From positions 1-64,000 of the forward strand of contig CAWJJO010000002.1 in NCBI GenBank assembly GCA_963843285.1: DNA of 64,000 nucleotides, written 5' to 3'. Both the position numbers and the translations under genes were made by a program. The DNA comes from CAZDDB01 sp963843285. GTDB taxonomy: Bacteria; Acidobacteriota; HRBIN11; JAKEFK01. A model generated the notes under the pieces. It was not told the origin of the DNA, did no database searches, and saw only the letters and a program-made list of their open reading frames with translations. This document shows positions 16,832-24,589 of this stretch, piece after piece; positions within the stretch are counted from its first letter, which is position 1, and the number at the start of each line of letters is the position of its first letter.

Positions 16832-18064
16832 CTAGCGGGTGATTTCCAAACCGTTGATGATGGTCTTGAAAACATCGGATGCTGTGGTGTTGTGAATGAT
16901 ATGACGCACAACCTCTTCAGCAGATGAGTAGCTGGGTGGAATCCGGACTGCAATGATGTCCGCCAGTTTTCCTGCTTCCAGTGATCCGATCCGGTCTTCC
17001 ATTCGCAAGGCTCTGGCTCCTCCCATCGTCAGTAGTTCCAAAATTTGATCTTCCCGGAATACCGGCTTTCTCTGAGTGGAACGCTGCTGCAGCAGAGCGA
17101 ACCGTGCTTCTTCGAATAAATCAAAGCGATTGTTGCTTGCCGCGCTGTCGCTGCCAATCCCTGTTCGCAATGAATGGGAGGCGAACCGGCTGAGAGGCGC
17201 GATCCCGTGTCCGAATTTCGCATTTGATTTGGGGCAATGCGCAATCGAGACATCGGAAGCTTTCAAAATCTCCATATCTATTTCGCTGACGTGTACTGCG
17301 TGAGCGAGCAACGGCTTCGTTTCCAAAATACCGGTTTCGGCCAGGTGCGAAACGGAGGTGTTCCCAAGAATTTGCCAATCTGATGCTCTTCGCTCAAGAA
17401 AATTTGCAATAGCGCCGCCACGCCGGCCGATGAAATCCTCCTCTTCCTTACTTTCCGCAGCATGAAAGCTGATTGGAATCCGATCTGCAATCGCCCAGTC
17501 TGCTATCCGATTATACAATTCAGGCCGCACCGTAAAGCAGGAATGTGGTGAGATTCCGATTTGCAGTTTGCTGCTGCCGAATTGTTTTTGGAAACGCGGG
17601 TACAATTCACGCAAGTCATTCCAGCTTCGTTCCGCCTGCTCCTTTTCGACTCCGAAGACTTCCCAATAGAAGATGCCACGGAGCGGGCTCTGTGCCAGGG
17701 TCTCGAGTGCCGGCTCCAGATCACACATATCCGCAACCGTGGTGATGCCGGCATGGAGAGATTCCTGAATCCCCAAACGCGTGGAAGCAACCACATCCTG
17801 CACGGTCCACTTCTGCAGTTTTGTTTCCGTGACTTTGCGGATCCAGGGAAAGAATTCCAGATCATCAAACAGGTTCCGCATCGCGGTGTAGGCAAGGTGG
17901 GTGTGCGCATTCACCAGCCCGGGTAGAAGACACGCGCCATTCAGGTAGGGATCAGAATCGCGAAGAGGACGGATCTGCTGGATGGTCTCGCCTTCGATTT
18001 CGATTGCATGGCGGTGCAATGGCGGGGATGTGATTGGAAATATCCATTCCGCAGCAAGAATCAT
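16832..18064 (-). CDS. Amidohydrolase-superfamily deaminase/chlorohydrolase (SsnA/AtzA/MtaD-like)
   Basis: A 410-residue metal-dependent hydrolase. Metal and catalytic signatures are in order: NAHTHLAYT (HxH), SFHAAESKEE, LLAHAVHV and GIGSDSAASN. This pattern is shared by 5'-methylthioadenosine/S-adenosylhomocysteine deaminase, guanine deaminase, atrazine chlorohydrolase and SsnA; the substrate is therefore an aminated purine, triazine or similar ring, not determined. The C-terminal part (SLEAGKLADIIAV) completes the composite beta domain. It lies ~140 bp downstream of the microcompartment shell genes on the same strand and is the only candidate enzyme beside them. No N- or C-terminal encapsulation helix is evident. 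Confidence 0.85.
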   Translation of the reverse strand: MILAAEWIFPITSPPLHRHAIEIEGETIQQIRPLRDSDPYLNGACLLPGLVNAHTHLAYTAMRNLFDDLEFFPWIRKVTETKLQKWTVQDVVASTRLGIQESLHAGITTVADMCDLEPALETLAQSPLRGIFYWEVFGVEKEQAERSWNDLRELYPRFQKQFGSSKLQIGISPHSCFTVRPELYNRIADWAIADRIPISFHAAESKEEEDFIGRRGGAIANFLERRASDWQILGNTSVSHLAETGILETKPLLAHAVHVSEIDMEILKASDVSIAHCPKSNAKFGHGIAPLSRFASHSLRTGIGSDSAASNNRFDLFEEARFALLQQRSTQRKPVFREDQILELLTMGGARALRMEDRIGSLEAGKLADIIAVRIPPSYSSAEEVVRHIIHNTTASDVFKTIINGLEITR

Positions 18065-18079
18065 ATAAAGTAGGTAGAG

Positions 18080-18190
18080 GTGCGGGCCCTCCCGCTATCA
18101 AGCTTACAACAGGTGGCCCACCGAGGGGCCACAGCTCCAAACAATAGGAGTTCAGGCTCTGGCGGCTACGGAGGGCCGCCGTTCCAAATA
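18080..18190. repeat. Cluster of short GC-rich hairpins
   Basis: Three small inverted repeats: GCGGGCCCTCCCGC, GTGGCCC-N6-GGGCCAC and GGCGGC-N8-GCCGCC, separated by AT-rich spacers with CTCCAAA and TTCCAAA ends. Related in design to the GCGGGC palindromes. Lies between the BMC-P genes and the amidohydrolase. Confidence 0.6.
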
Positions 18191-18201
18191 ACAGTAGTGG
18201 T

Positions 18202-18471
18202 TCAAAACAGATCTATGACGTCTACGATTCCTACGATTGCGCTGTCCAATGGTCCTTGTTTCTGATTCAGTGCATCGTTCGCTGCTCGACCCTCCTGCAC
18301 GATCAAGACCTTCTCGCCTGTCCCTGCGCCTACCGCATCAACGGCTAGGAGCGGTTCTCCAACAAGCTTTCCTTTCAGATCGAGAGGTTGCACCAGCAAT
18401 AGCTTAGCGCCTTCGTATCGGGAATCCTTTTGGGTGGCAACAACAGTGCCGAGAACTTTCGCAATCGTCAT
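18202..18471 (-). CDS. Bacterial microcompartment vertex protein BMC-P (EutN/CcmL family), copy 3
   Basis: 89 residues, the size of EutN/CcmL pentamers that cap the vertices of microcompartment shells. The start (IAKVLGTVVATQKDSRYEG), LLLVQPLD, LLAVDAVGAGTGEKVLIVQEG and a C-terminal AIVGIVDVID all match the family. The start overlaps the preceding gene's stop by four bases (18468-18471). Of the three copies this one has the most divergent start of the signature (ATQKD rather than CTRKD/E). Last gene of the shell run. Confidence 0.95.
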   Translation of the reverse strand: MTIAKVLGTVVATQKDSRYEGAKLLLVQPLDLKGKLVGEPLLAVDAVGAGTGEKVLIVQEGRAANDALNQKQGPLDSAIVGIVDVIDLF

Positions 18472-18737
18472 TCTTCTACATCAAAATAATCTACGATACC
18501 TGTGATCCCCGCATCGGTCGGCACAATTTGCGGCAACATCGGGAAGGATCCTTCCTTTCCGCGCACATAGATTACAGTTTCGCCTGATCCGGCGCCAATG
18601 GTGTCAACGGCAATCAGTGGCTTTCCCAGCGGCTCATTTCGTAGCGAAATCGGTTGTACCACGAGAAGTTTTTTCCCGTCCAGCGCGGGTTCCTTGCGCG
18701 TACAAACGACGGTTCCGATTACCTTTCCTAATTTCAT
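18468..18737 (-). CDS. Bacterial microcompartment vertex protein BMC-P (EutN/CcmL family), copy 2
   Basis: 89-residue pentamer-forming shell protein. LGKVIGTVVCTRKEPALDGK, LLVVQPISLR, LIAVDTIGAGSGETVIYVRGKEG and GITGIVDYFDVEE are the EutN/CcmL pattern. Overlaps both neighbours by four bases, so the three vertex genes are tightly coupled. Three non-identical BMC-P genes in a row suggest specialised or mixed vertices, as seen in some other BMC locus types. Confidence 0.95.
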   Translation of the reverse strand: MKLGKVIGTVVCTRKEPALDGKKLLVVQPISLRNEPLGKPLIAVDTIGAGSGETVIYVRGKEGSFPMLPQIVPTDAGITGIVDYFDVEE

Positions 18738-19006
18738 GAGCGCTCAAAATCGATTGTGTCCACGACTCCAATGATTGCAGCATCTACCGGACAATCTTTT
18801 GTCGTAGTAGTCATGCGCGCGGAGCTTCCACTGACCACCAGAACACGCTCGCTTGCGCCGGCATCTACCGTATCGACGGCAACCAGATAGTTGCCATATG
18901 GTTTGCCATCCGGATCGAGCGGTTGGACCAGAAGCAATTTGAATGGAATCAAACGATCATCTTTCCGGGTGCAAACCACGGTGCCGATGATCCTGCCGAT
19001 AACCAT
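18734..19006 (-). CDS. Bacterial microcompartment vertex protein BMC-P (EutN/CcmL family), copy 1
   Basis: 90-residue vertex protein: IGRIIGTVVCTRKDDRLIPF, LLLVQPLDPDGKPYGNYLVA, VDTVDAGASERVLVVSGSSA and AAIIGVVDTIDFE. The first BMC-P of the run, 15 bp after the hexamer gene and overlapping the second BMC-P by four bases. Pairwise the three copies keep the core motifs but differ in loops, so they look like old paralogues rather than recent duplicates. Confidence 0.95.
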   Translation of the reverse strand: MVIGRIIGTVVCTRKDDRLIPFKLLLVQPLDPDGKPYGNYLVAVDTVDAGASERVLVVSGSSARMTTTTKDCPVDAAIIGVVDTIDFERS

Positions 19007-19021
19007 GCTGGAAGTAGAAAC

Positions 19022-19306
19022 TTATTTAGACGCTTTTCCGATCGGAAGAGTATCTTCCAGGCTTGGATGAGGACGGGGAATTACATGGACTGAAATCAGT
19101 TCACCAACCCGGCGAGCAGCTGCTGCACCCGCATCGGTTGCGGCCTTGACAGCCGCTACATCTCCGCGAACCAGAGCGGTTACGTAACCCGCTCCGATCT
19201 TTTCCCACCCGATGAGCGTCACTTTTGCCGCTTTCACCATGGCATCGGCCGCCTCGATCATGGCAACCAAACCTTTTGTTTCGATCATGCCCAGTGCTTC
19301 ACCCAT
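19022..19306 (-). CDS. Bacterial microcompartment hexameric shell protein BMC-H
   Basis: 94 residues, single BMC domain of the PduA/CsoS1/EutM type that tiles the shell facets. EALGMIETKGLVAMIEAADA begins the domain; KIGAGYVTALVRGDVAAV contains the pore loop (IGAG at the hexamer centre); AAARRVGELISVHVIPRPH ends it. ATG at 19306 is preceded by AAGGAGGA. First gene of the operon BMC-H, BMC-P x3. No BMC-T trimer and no aldehyde dehydrogenase, acyltransferase or alcohol dehydrogenase is in the window, so the cargo pathway is unknown. Confidence 0.96.
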   Translation of the reverse strand: MGEALGMIETKGLVAMIEAADAMVKAAKVTLIGWEKIGAGYVTALVRGDVAAVKAATDAGAAAARRVGELISVHVIPRPHPSLEDTLPIGKASK

Positions 19307-19354
19307 CGAAAATCCTCCTTGATGCTCTTTCCCTGCGGGGATAAATTCTCAAAA

Positions 19355-19382
19355 ATCATATCAGATGCCCTCGATTTGTCAA
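19355..19382 (-). promoter_or_regulatory. Sigma-70 promoter of the BMC operon
   Basis: On the minus strand TTGACA (19382-19377), a 16 bp spacer and TATGAT (19360-19355), about 50 bp upstream of the BMC-H start. A near-consensus promoter with no obvious operator palindrome. Confidence 0.6.
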
Positions 19383-19399
19383 CGAAAGACATCTGTGAA

Positions 19400-19442
19400 T
19401 GAGGTGAAGTGGGCGGGCGTCCCTGCCCGCCGTTGACAAAAA
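19400..19442. repeat. Half copy of GCGGGC-type palindrome
   Basis: GTGGGCGGGCGTCCCTGCCC followed by GCC; only one arm of the larger family unit. It is itself a short hairpin (GGCGGGC/GCCCGCC). Confidence 0.65.
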
Positions 19443-19485
19443 AGAGGACATTTCTATTTTGGTAGAACAGAGATGAGAGGTATCA

Positions 19486-19514
19486 TTGACTACGGATAGC
19501 AATATGATTAGAAT
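19486..19514 (+). promoter_or_regulatory. Putative sigma-70 promoter of yjbQ
   Basis: TTGACT (19486-19491), 17 bp spacer, TAGAAT (19509-19514), about 68 bp upstream of the ATG at 19582. Confidence 0.45.
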
Positions 19515-19581
19515 ACTGCTTTAATCTTTCAAGTTCCTTCCCGGGGATCCCTCTGATTACGTGGAAAAAAGGTAGACATAT

Positions 19582-20034
19582 ATGACAACAGCAACGCAAT
19601 CGGGAGTGGCAGTTAAGTCGCACACTCTCAAACTGTTAACGGATAAGAAAGTCGAGCTTTACAACATTACCCAAAAGGTAAAGGACTTTGTCAAATCCAG
19701 CTCGATTCGTGATGGATTCTTGCTCGTAACATCACTTCATACCACCACAGCGCTTTTTGTGAACGAGATTCAATCCGCCCTGCTGGAAGACATCAAGACA
19801 ATCCTTCATGACTGGGTTCGTGAAGACAAGCCATGGAAGCATAACTCTCCGGAATACTCAGATTGCGAACGGCACAATGCGAGCTCGCATTTGCGCGCAA
19901 TTTTGCTGGGACATTCCTCTTCGGTCCTTGTTCAGGACGGAGAGCCTGCCCTGGGTGAATGGCAGAGTATCATTTTTGCCGAGCTGGATGGACCGCGTGA
20001 GCGGGAAATCAGGCTGCAGCTGATCGGAATCTAA
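19582..20034 (+). CDS. yjbQ: YjbQ/UPF0047 family protein
   Basis: 150 residues. LLVTSLHTTTALFVNE, the conserved NASSHLRAILLGHS and GEWQSIIFAELDGPR are the UPF0047 signatures; members have a putative metal site from the His residues and some show weak thiamine-phosphate synthase activity. Physiological role unresolved. Stand-alone gene convergent with yqeY, with which it shares only a base or two of spacer. Confidence 0.92.
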   Translation: MTTATQSGVAVKSHTLKLLTDKKVELYNITQKVKDFVKSSSIRDGFLLVTSLHTTTALFVNEIQSALLEDIKTILHDWVREDKPWKHNSPEYSDCERHNASSHLRAILLGHSSSVLVQDGEPALGEWQSIIFAELDGPREREIRLQLIGI

Positions 20035-20035
20035 G

Positions 20036-20476
20036 CTAACCGCCGAGCTTTTCGCTTACAATTTTCTGTGCGATCTTTCCGTCGATTTGTCCCTTGTATC
20101 GCGCCAGTACTTCTTTCATCACTCGCCCCAGATCCTTCTTGTCCGTGGCGCCAAGTTCCTTGATGACTTCATCGATTCGGTTTCGAATCGCCGCCTCATC
20201 CAGTTCCGCAGGAGCAAATTCCTGAAGGATCTTTAACTCTTGCTGCTCTTTCGCGGCAAGCTCCGGTCGTCCGCCCTTTTCGTATAGTTCGATCGCTTCC
20301 TTGCGCTTCTTGATGGCCCGCTGGACAACCTGAACCGATTCCCCTTCATCCAGAGCCCCTCGCTTTTCAATCTGGGCATACTTGAACTCGGAAATTAGCA
20401 TCCTTAACACGGACGTGCGGAGTTCGTTTTTCTCCTTCATGGAAGTCTTCAATTCGTTTTGTAATTTCTCTAACAT
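20036..20476 (-). CDS. yqeY: GatB/YqeY domain protein
   Basis: 146 residues of the YqeY family: an N-terminal helical part (LRTSVLRMLISEFKYAQIEK) and the C-terminal tRNA-binding-like three-helix domain also found at the end of GatB (LGRVMKEVLARYKGQIDGK). It probably interacts with tRNA or an amidotransferase; function not established. Divergent from glyA. Confidence 0.92.
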   Translation of the reverse strand: MLEKLQNELKTSMKEKNELRTSVLRMLISEFKYAQIEKRGALDEGESVQVVQRAIKKRKEAIELYEKGGRPELAAKEQQELKILQEFAPAELDEAAIRNRIDEVIKELGATDKKDLGRVMKEVLARYKGQIDGKIAQKIVSEKLGG

Positions 20477-20577
20477 AGCCGTCCTTTGCGACCCTGGCGG
20501 TCTTTGCGGTTCAGTTCTTTCTTCAGAAGTAGTATTGTATGATGAGATGATTTTTGCAAGGTGAACGGAGAATCAAT

Positions 20578-21825
20578 GTGGACTCATTGTCGAAGGTAGA
20601 TCCTCAAATCGCGAAAGCCATTCAAGATGAGACGAGAAGACAGGCCGAAGGTCTGGAGCTGATTGCGTCTGAAAATTTTGTGAGCGACGCAGTGCTGGAA
20701 GCTCTCGGTTCTGTCTTTACGAACAAATATGCGGAAGGTTATTGTGGCAAGCGTTATTACGGCGGTTGCCAGATAGTAGATGTTGTTGAACAGCTTGCCA
20801 TTGATCGCGCAAAGAAACTTTTTAGCCCCGATCATGTAAATGTTCAACCGCATTCGGGAACGCAGGCTAATGTCGCCGCTTATATGGCTGTTATGAAGCC
20901 GGGGGATACCCTCATGGGAATGGAGCTCACACAGGGCGGGCATCTTTCTCATGGTCATCCGCTGAATTTTTCAGGCCTGTATTTTAAGGTTGTCAGCTAT
21001 GGAGTGGATCGCGAAACGGAACGAATTGATTTTGATCAGGTTGAGAGGGTCGCAAAGGAGCATCGCCCCAAGGTCATCATGACCGGCGCCAGCGCGTACT
21101 CCCGAGTGATTGATTTTTCGCGCTTCAAACAGATTGCCGATGAAGTCGGCGCCGTTTTGATGGCGGATATCGCGCACATCGCGGGAATGGTGGCAGTAGG
21201 AATACATCCATCTCCAGTGCCGCATGCAGACATAGTTACCACTACCACCCACAAAACGCTTCGAGGGCCTCGCGGCGGAATGATCCTATGCAAAGAGGCA
21301 CATGCAAAGAACGTCGATCGCGTTGTTTTTCCGGGCGGACAGGGCGGCCCACTGGTTCACGTGATCGCAGCGAAAGCAGTTTCGTTTCTGGAAGCGCTTC
21401 AGCCGTCATTTGCAGAATACCAGAAGAACATTGTTACGAATGCAAAAGTACTCGCGGAAACGCTTTCTTCTGAAGGGTTGCGAATCGTTACAGGCGGGAC
21501 AGACAATCATCTATTTCTTCTGGATCTCACACCCGTGAACCTGACTGGAAAGGAAGCCGAGAAGATTCTGGGAGAAGTTGAAATCACAGTAAACAAAAAT
21601 ACCATCCCTTACGATACAAAGAGCCCGATGGTATCCAGCGGAATCCGTATCGGAACACCCGCGTTGACAACCCGTGGTATGGGTGAACAAGAGATGATTC
21701 GTATTGGACGCCTGATCGCTTCCGCGCTGAAAAGCAGAGACAATGAATCGGTGAAAGCTGAAGTTCGTAAGCAGGTCCATTCCCTTTGTTCCGACTTCCC
21801 ACTATATGCCAACCATTTGAAATGA
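20578..21825 (+). CDS. glyA: Serine hydroxymethyltransferase
   Basis: PLP enzyme converting serine and tetrahydrofolate to glycine and methylene-THF. QAEGLELIASENFVS at the start, NVQPHSGTQANVAAY, the cofactor lysine in TTTTHKTLRGPRGG and SGIRIGTPALTTRGM are all present. The frame is open from TTG 20554, but GTG 20578 has GGAGAA at good distance and matches family N-termini (MDSLSKVDPQIAKAI), giving 415 residues. An ATG at 20576 is out of frame. Confidence 0.95.
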   Translation: MDSLSKVDPQIAKAIQDETRRQAEGLELIASENFVSDAVLEALGSVFTNKYAEGYCGKRYYGGCQIVDVVEQLAIDRAKKLFSPDHVNVQPHSGTQANVAAYMAVMKPGDTLMGMELTQGGHLSHGHPLNFSGLYFKVVSYGVDRETERIDFDQVERVAKEHRPKVIMTGASAYSRVIDFSRFKQIADEVGAVLMADIAHIAGMVAVGIHPSPVPHADIVTTTTHKTLRGPRGGMILCKEAHAKNVDRVVFPGGQGGPLVHVIAAKAVSFLEALQPSFAEYQKNIVTNAKVLAETLSSEGLRIVTGGTDNHLFLLDLTPVNLTGKEAEKILGEVEITVNKNTIPYDTKSPMVSSGIRIGTPALTTRGMGEQEMIRIGRLIASALKSRDNESVKAEVRKQVHSLCSDFPLYANHLK

Positions 21826-21830
21826 TTTGT

Positions 21831-21897
21831 TAACGCGGAGCACGCGGAGAGCGCGGAAAAAAGCTTCCTCCGCGTTCTCGGCGATCTCTGCGTTGCA
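21831..21897. repeat. Period-7/8 palindrome (GCGGAG type)
   Basis: AACGCGGAGCACGCGGAGAG units on the left and CTCCGCGTTCTCGGCGATCT plus CTGCGTT on the right. Occupies the whole gap between glyA and the helicase gene. Confidence 0.75.
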
Positions 21898-21902
21898 TTC
21901 TT

Positions 21903-23849
21903 ATGAAATTGGAACCGGATCACATCTTCGGACCGAAAGGGCCGCTCTCCAAGAAGCTCCGCTATTTTGAGTACCGGCCGTCCCAGGTGGAATACGCCAA
22001 TGCCGTACGGCAGGCCCTGGAGCAGAAGCAAGTGGCGCTGCTGGAAGCGCAGACTGGCACGGGCAAGACCCTCGCGTACCTTGTTCCCGCCATCGAAAGC
22101 GGAAAGCGTGTCATTATTTCTACGGGAACCAAGGCGCTTCAGGAACAGCTTTACCACAAAGATATTCCACTGCTCAATGAGAAACTCGGTCTCAATTTCT
22201 CATATGTTTTGATGAAAGGACGCAGAAACTATCTCTGCCTTCTGAAATACGAACGGTTGCAACTGGAGCCCATGTTGCCGGATGAAGAGAGCATCGATCA
22301 ATTTCAGGAAATCAAAGACTGGGTTTCAGACACAACTACGGGCGATATCGCGGAAGCAAATGTCCCTGAAAGCGCGGAAGTTTGGCAGCAGCTCACCGTA
22401 TCCGCCGAATCGTGTCTTGGGCCCAAATGCCGGCATTACAATCCCTGTTTTGTCTTCAAGCTCAAACAGCGCGCCGAAGAAGCGCAGATCATCATTGTGA
22501 ACCACCATTTGTTTTTTGCCGATTTGTCCCTTCAAATCATGAGCAGCACTTCGATTTTTCCGCACTATGACGTGGTGATTTTTGACGAAGCGCACCAGCT
22601 CGCAGATATCGCGACCCACAACTTGAGCATTTCTTTTTCTGAAAGAGCCTTTGGCGACCTCTATCAGGATTTGATGAAAGAACTTCAGATGTTGCGGGTG
22701 CGCCAAAAACAGGATGTCGAATCGGCGCAAAACCGCGCGCGGAAACTGATGGAAAGTATGGAAAACCTGTTTGCAAAATTTACCATGCTTCCGCAAAAGG
22801 TTCGTTACAACCAGGTCAGCATGGCAAAGATCGTAGAATCGCACGGTCTAGTAGTGGACAAACTGTTTATGTCCCTTCTGGAAGAACTGATGCGGTTTAT
22901 TGAGAAATCGGAGGACATGCCCCAGATTCACCGGCGTCTGTCTGCGGCACAATCTTCACTGGCCTTCTTGCTTCAAGCCACTGAAGACGCATACGTATAC
23001 TGGCTGGAGCGCAGTGAACGCAGAGAGTCGACACTTCAAGGTTCGCCGCTCGATGTATCGGAAGTCTTGCACAAATCACTCTGGCCCAATCTGCAAGCTG
23101 CTGTTCTTACGTCCGCGACATTGTTTGTGGATCAGAATTGCGAAGCTGTAAAACAGGATCTGGGAATCGAAAAATCGAGCGATCATCATTTTCCTTACAA
23201 CTTTGATTACAAGTCCCAGGCATGTCTGTATATTCCTAAAAACATACCGGAACCGACTGATCCGCGCTTTGCCGATGAAGCGGGCGAACAAATCGCAAGA
23301 CTTGTTCAGATTACGGAGGGAGGCGCCTTTGTACTCTGTACAAGCTACGCCAATTTGAAAAATTATGAACGATTCCTGCGAAGACTGGACTATCCGCTTC
23401 TGATTCAGGGTACGCGAGCCAAACAAACTCTCATTAAAAGCTTCTTGCGTAACCGCGGCTCGGTCCTGCTTGCCACAATGAGCTTCTGGCAGGGAATCGA
23501 TATCCAGGGTGATGCGCTTGTGTCGGTGATTGTCGATAAGCTTCCCTTTGCCGTACCGAACGATCCGGTGATCGAGGCAAAAATCCAATATTTGCGGAAA
23601 CAGCAAAAGGATCCATTCTTGGAATATCAACTTCCTTCTGCGGTAATGATGCTCAAGCAGGGGCTCGGGCGGTTGATTCGTACCAGCGTCGATTACGGAT
23701 TGCTCGCCGTTCTGGATCGGCGTCTTTTGACCAAGAATTACGGACAGGTATTCCTGCGCAATTTGCCCCCGATGCCGATCTTCCATAATCTAGAAGGATT
23801 GCAAGAGGCCTTTCTCGAGCGGCGTAAAAAGTATTTGCAATATCATTAG
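21903..23849 (+). CDS. dinG: ATP-dependent DNA helicase, DinG/YoaA (XPD-like) family
   Basis: A 648-residue superfamily-2 5'-3' helicase. RPSQVEYANAV (Q-like motif), EAQTGTGKTLAY (Walker A), ISTGTKALQEQ (Ia), four cysteines in the right spacing for the iron-sulfur domain (NYLCLLKYE, AESCLGPKCRHYNPC), VNHHLF, VIFDEAHQ (DEAH box), GGAFVLCTSY, ATMSFWQGIDIQG and GLGRLIRT (motif VI). Role is unwinding forked or R-loop DNA in repair. No exonuclease domain is fused. Starts directly after the palindrome at 21831-21897. Confidence 0.93.
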   Translation: MKLEPDHIFGPKGPLSKKLRYFEYRPSQVEYANAVRQALEQKQVALLEAQTGTGKTLAYLVPAIESGKRVIISTGTKALQEQLYHKDIPLLNEKLGLNFSYVLMKGRRNYLCLLKYERLQLEPMLPDEESIDQFQEIKDWVSDTTTGDIAEANVPESAEVWQQLTVSAESCLGPKCRHYNPCFVFKLKQRAEEAQIIIVNHHLFFADLSLQIMSSTSIFPHYDVVIFDEAHQLADIATHNLSISFSERAFGDLYQDLMKELQMLRVRQKQDVESAQNRARKLMESMENLFAKFTMLPQKVRYNQVSMAKIVESHGLVVDKLFMSLLEELMRFIEKSEDMPQIHRRLSAAQSSLAFLLQATEDAYVYWLERSERRESTLQGSPLDVSEVLHKSLWPNLQAAVLTSATLFVDQNCEAVKQDLGIEKSSDHHFPYNFDYKSQACLYIPKNIPEPTDPRFADEAGEQIARLVQITEGGAFVLCTSYANLKNYERFLRRLDYPLLIQGTRAKQTLIKSFLRNRGSVLLATMSFWQGIDIQGDALVSVIVDKLPFAVPNDPVIEAKIQYLRKQQKDPFLEYQLPSAVMMLKQGLGRLIRTSVDYGLLAVLDRRLLTKNYGQVFLRNLPPMPIFHNLEGLQEAFLERRKKYLQYH

Positions 23850-23867
23850 CACAAACACTCAAACGTT

Positions 23868-23945
23868 TTGGAGTCGGCGGGCCGCCGTGCCCGCCGGATG
23901 GGCTGATTTTCGGCGATGGCGGGCAGGAACGCCCGCCGCTCCAAA
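23868..23945. repeat. GCGGGC-type intergenic palindrome (complete)
   Basis: TTGGAGTCGGCGGGCCGCCG at the left and GGCAGGAACGCCCGCCGCTC plus CAAA at the right, so both ends carry TTGGAG/CTCCAA. One of the best-preserved copies, immediately 5' of queE, whose ATG has little visible ribosome binding site. Confidence 0.85.
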
Positions 23946-23956
23946 TTCATGTATTT

Positions 23957-24589
23957 ATGATCATTACCGAGATATTCAAATCGATCCAGGGTGAGTCCTC
24001 CTACGCGGGATTGCCCTGCAGCTTCATCCGCACCACAGGATGCAATCTGAGGTGTGTCTGGTGCGATACCGAATATGCCTTTCATGGCGGTAAGCAGATG
24101 AACATCCCTGATGTTCTACAGGCAATTGAGCCGCATCGCTGCGAGCTCGTGGAGATCACGGGAGGGGAGCCCCTTCTTCAGGCCGATGTCCCGGAGCTTG
24201 CCTCACAGCTTTTGCAACGCGATCATACAGTATTGATAGAAACAAGCGGAGCGCAGGATATCAGTGTGCTGCCGCGTGAAGTCATCAAAATCATGGATAT
24301 CAAATGTCCGGAAAGCGGCATGATGGAAACGATGGACTGGAAAAATCTCGATCGGCTGTCACCGAAAGATGAACTGAAGTTTGTGATCAACAGTCGCACA
24401 GACTATGACTGGGCCGTCCAGATATTGAACCGGTATCAACTTCATACCCAAAATCTGGTATTATTCTCACCTGTTTATCAGAAAATGCAGCCCGATCAAC
24501 TTGCGGATTGGATTTTGGAAGACAATCTGCCGGTTCGATTTCAGATCCAGCTGCATAAGGTGTTGTGGGGTGAGGTTCCGGGGAAATGA
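23957..24589 (+). CDS. queE: 7-carboxy-7-deazaguanine synthase
   Basis: Radical SAM enzyme of queuosine biosynthesis that converts 6-carboxytetrahydropterin to 7-carboxy-7-deazaguanine. FKSIQGESSYAGLPCSFIR is the family N-terminus; TGCNLRCVWCDTEYAF supplies the Cx3Cx2C cluster; ITGGEPLLQ is the SAM-binding GGE motif; QIQLHKVLWG is the C-terminus. 210 residues is typical. No other queuosine gene is in the window. The stop overlaps the next gene by ATGA. Confidence 0.95.
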   Translation: MIITEIFKSIQGESSYAGLPCSFIRTTGCNLRCVWCDTEYAFHGGKQMNIPDVLQAIEPHRCELVEITGGEPLLQADVPELASQLLQRDHTVLIETSGAQDISVLPREVIKIMDIKCPESGMMETMDWKNLDRLSPKDELKFVINSRTDYDWAVQILNRYQLHTQNLVLFSPVYQKMQPDQLADWILEDNLPVRFQIQLHKVLWGEVPGK

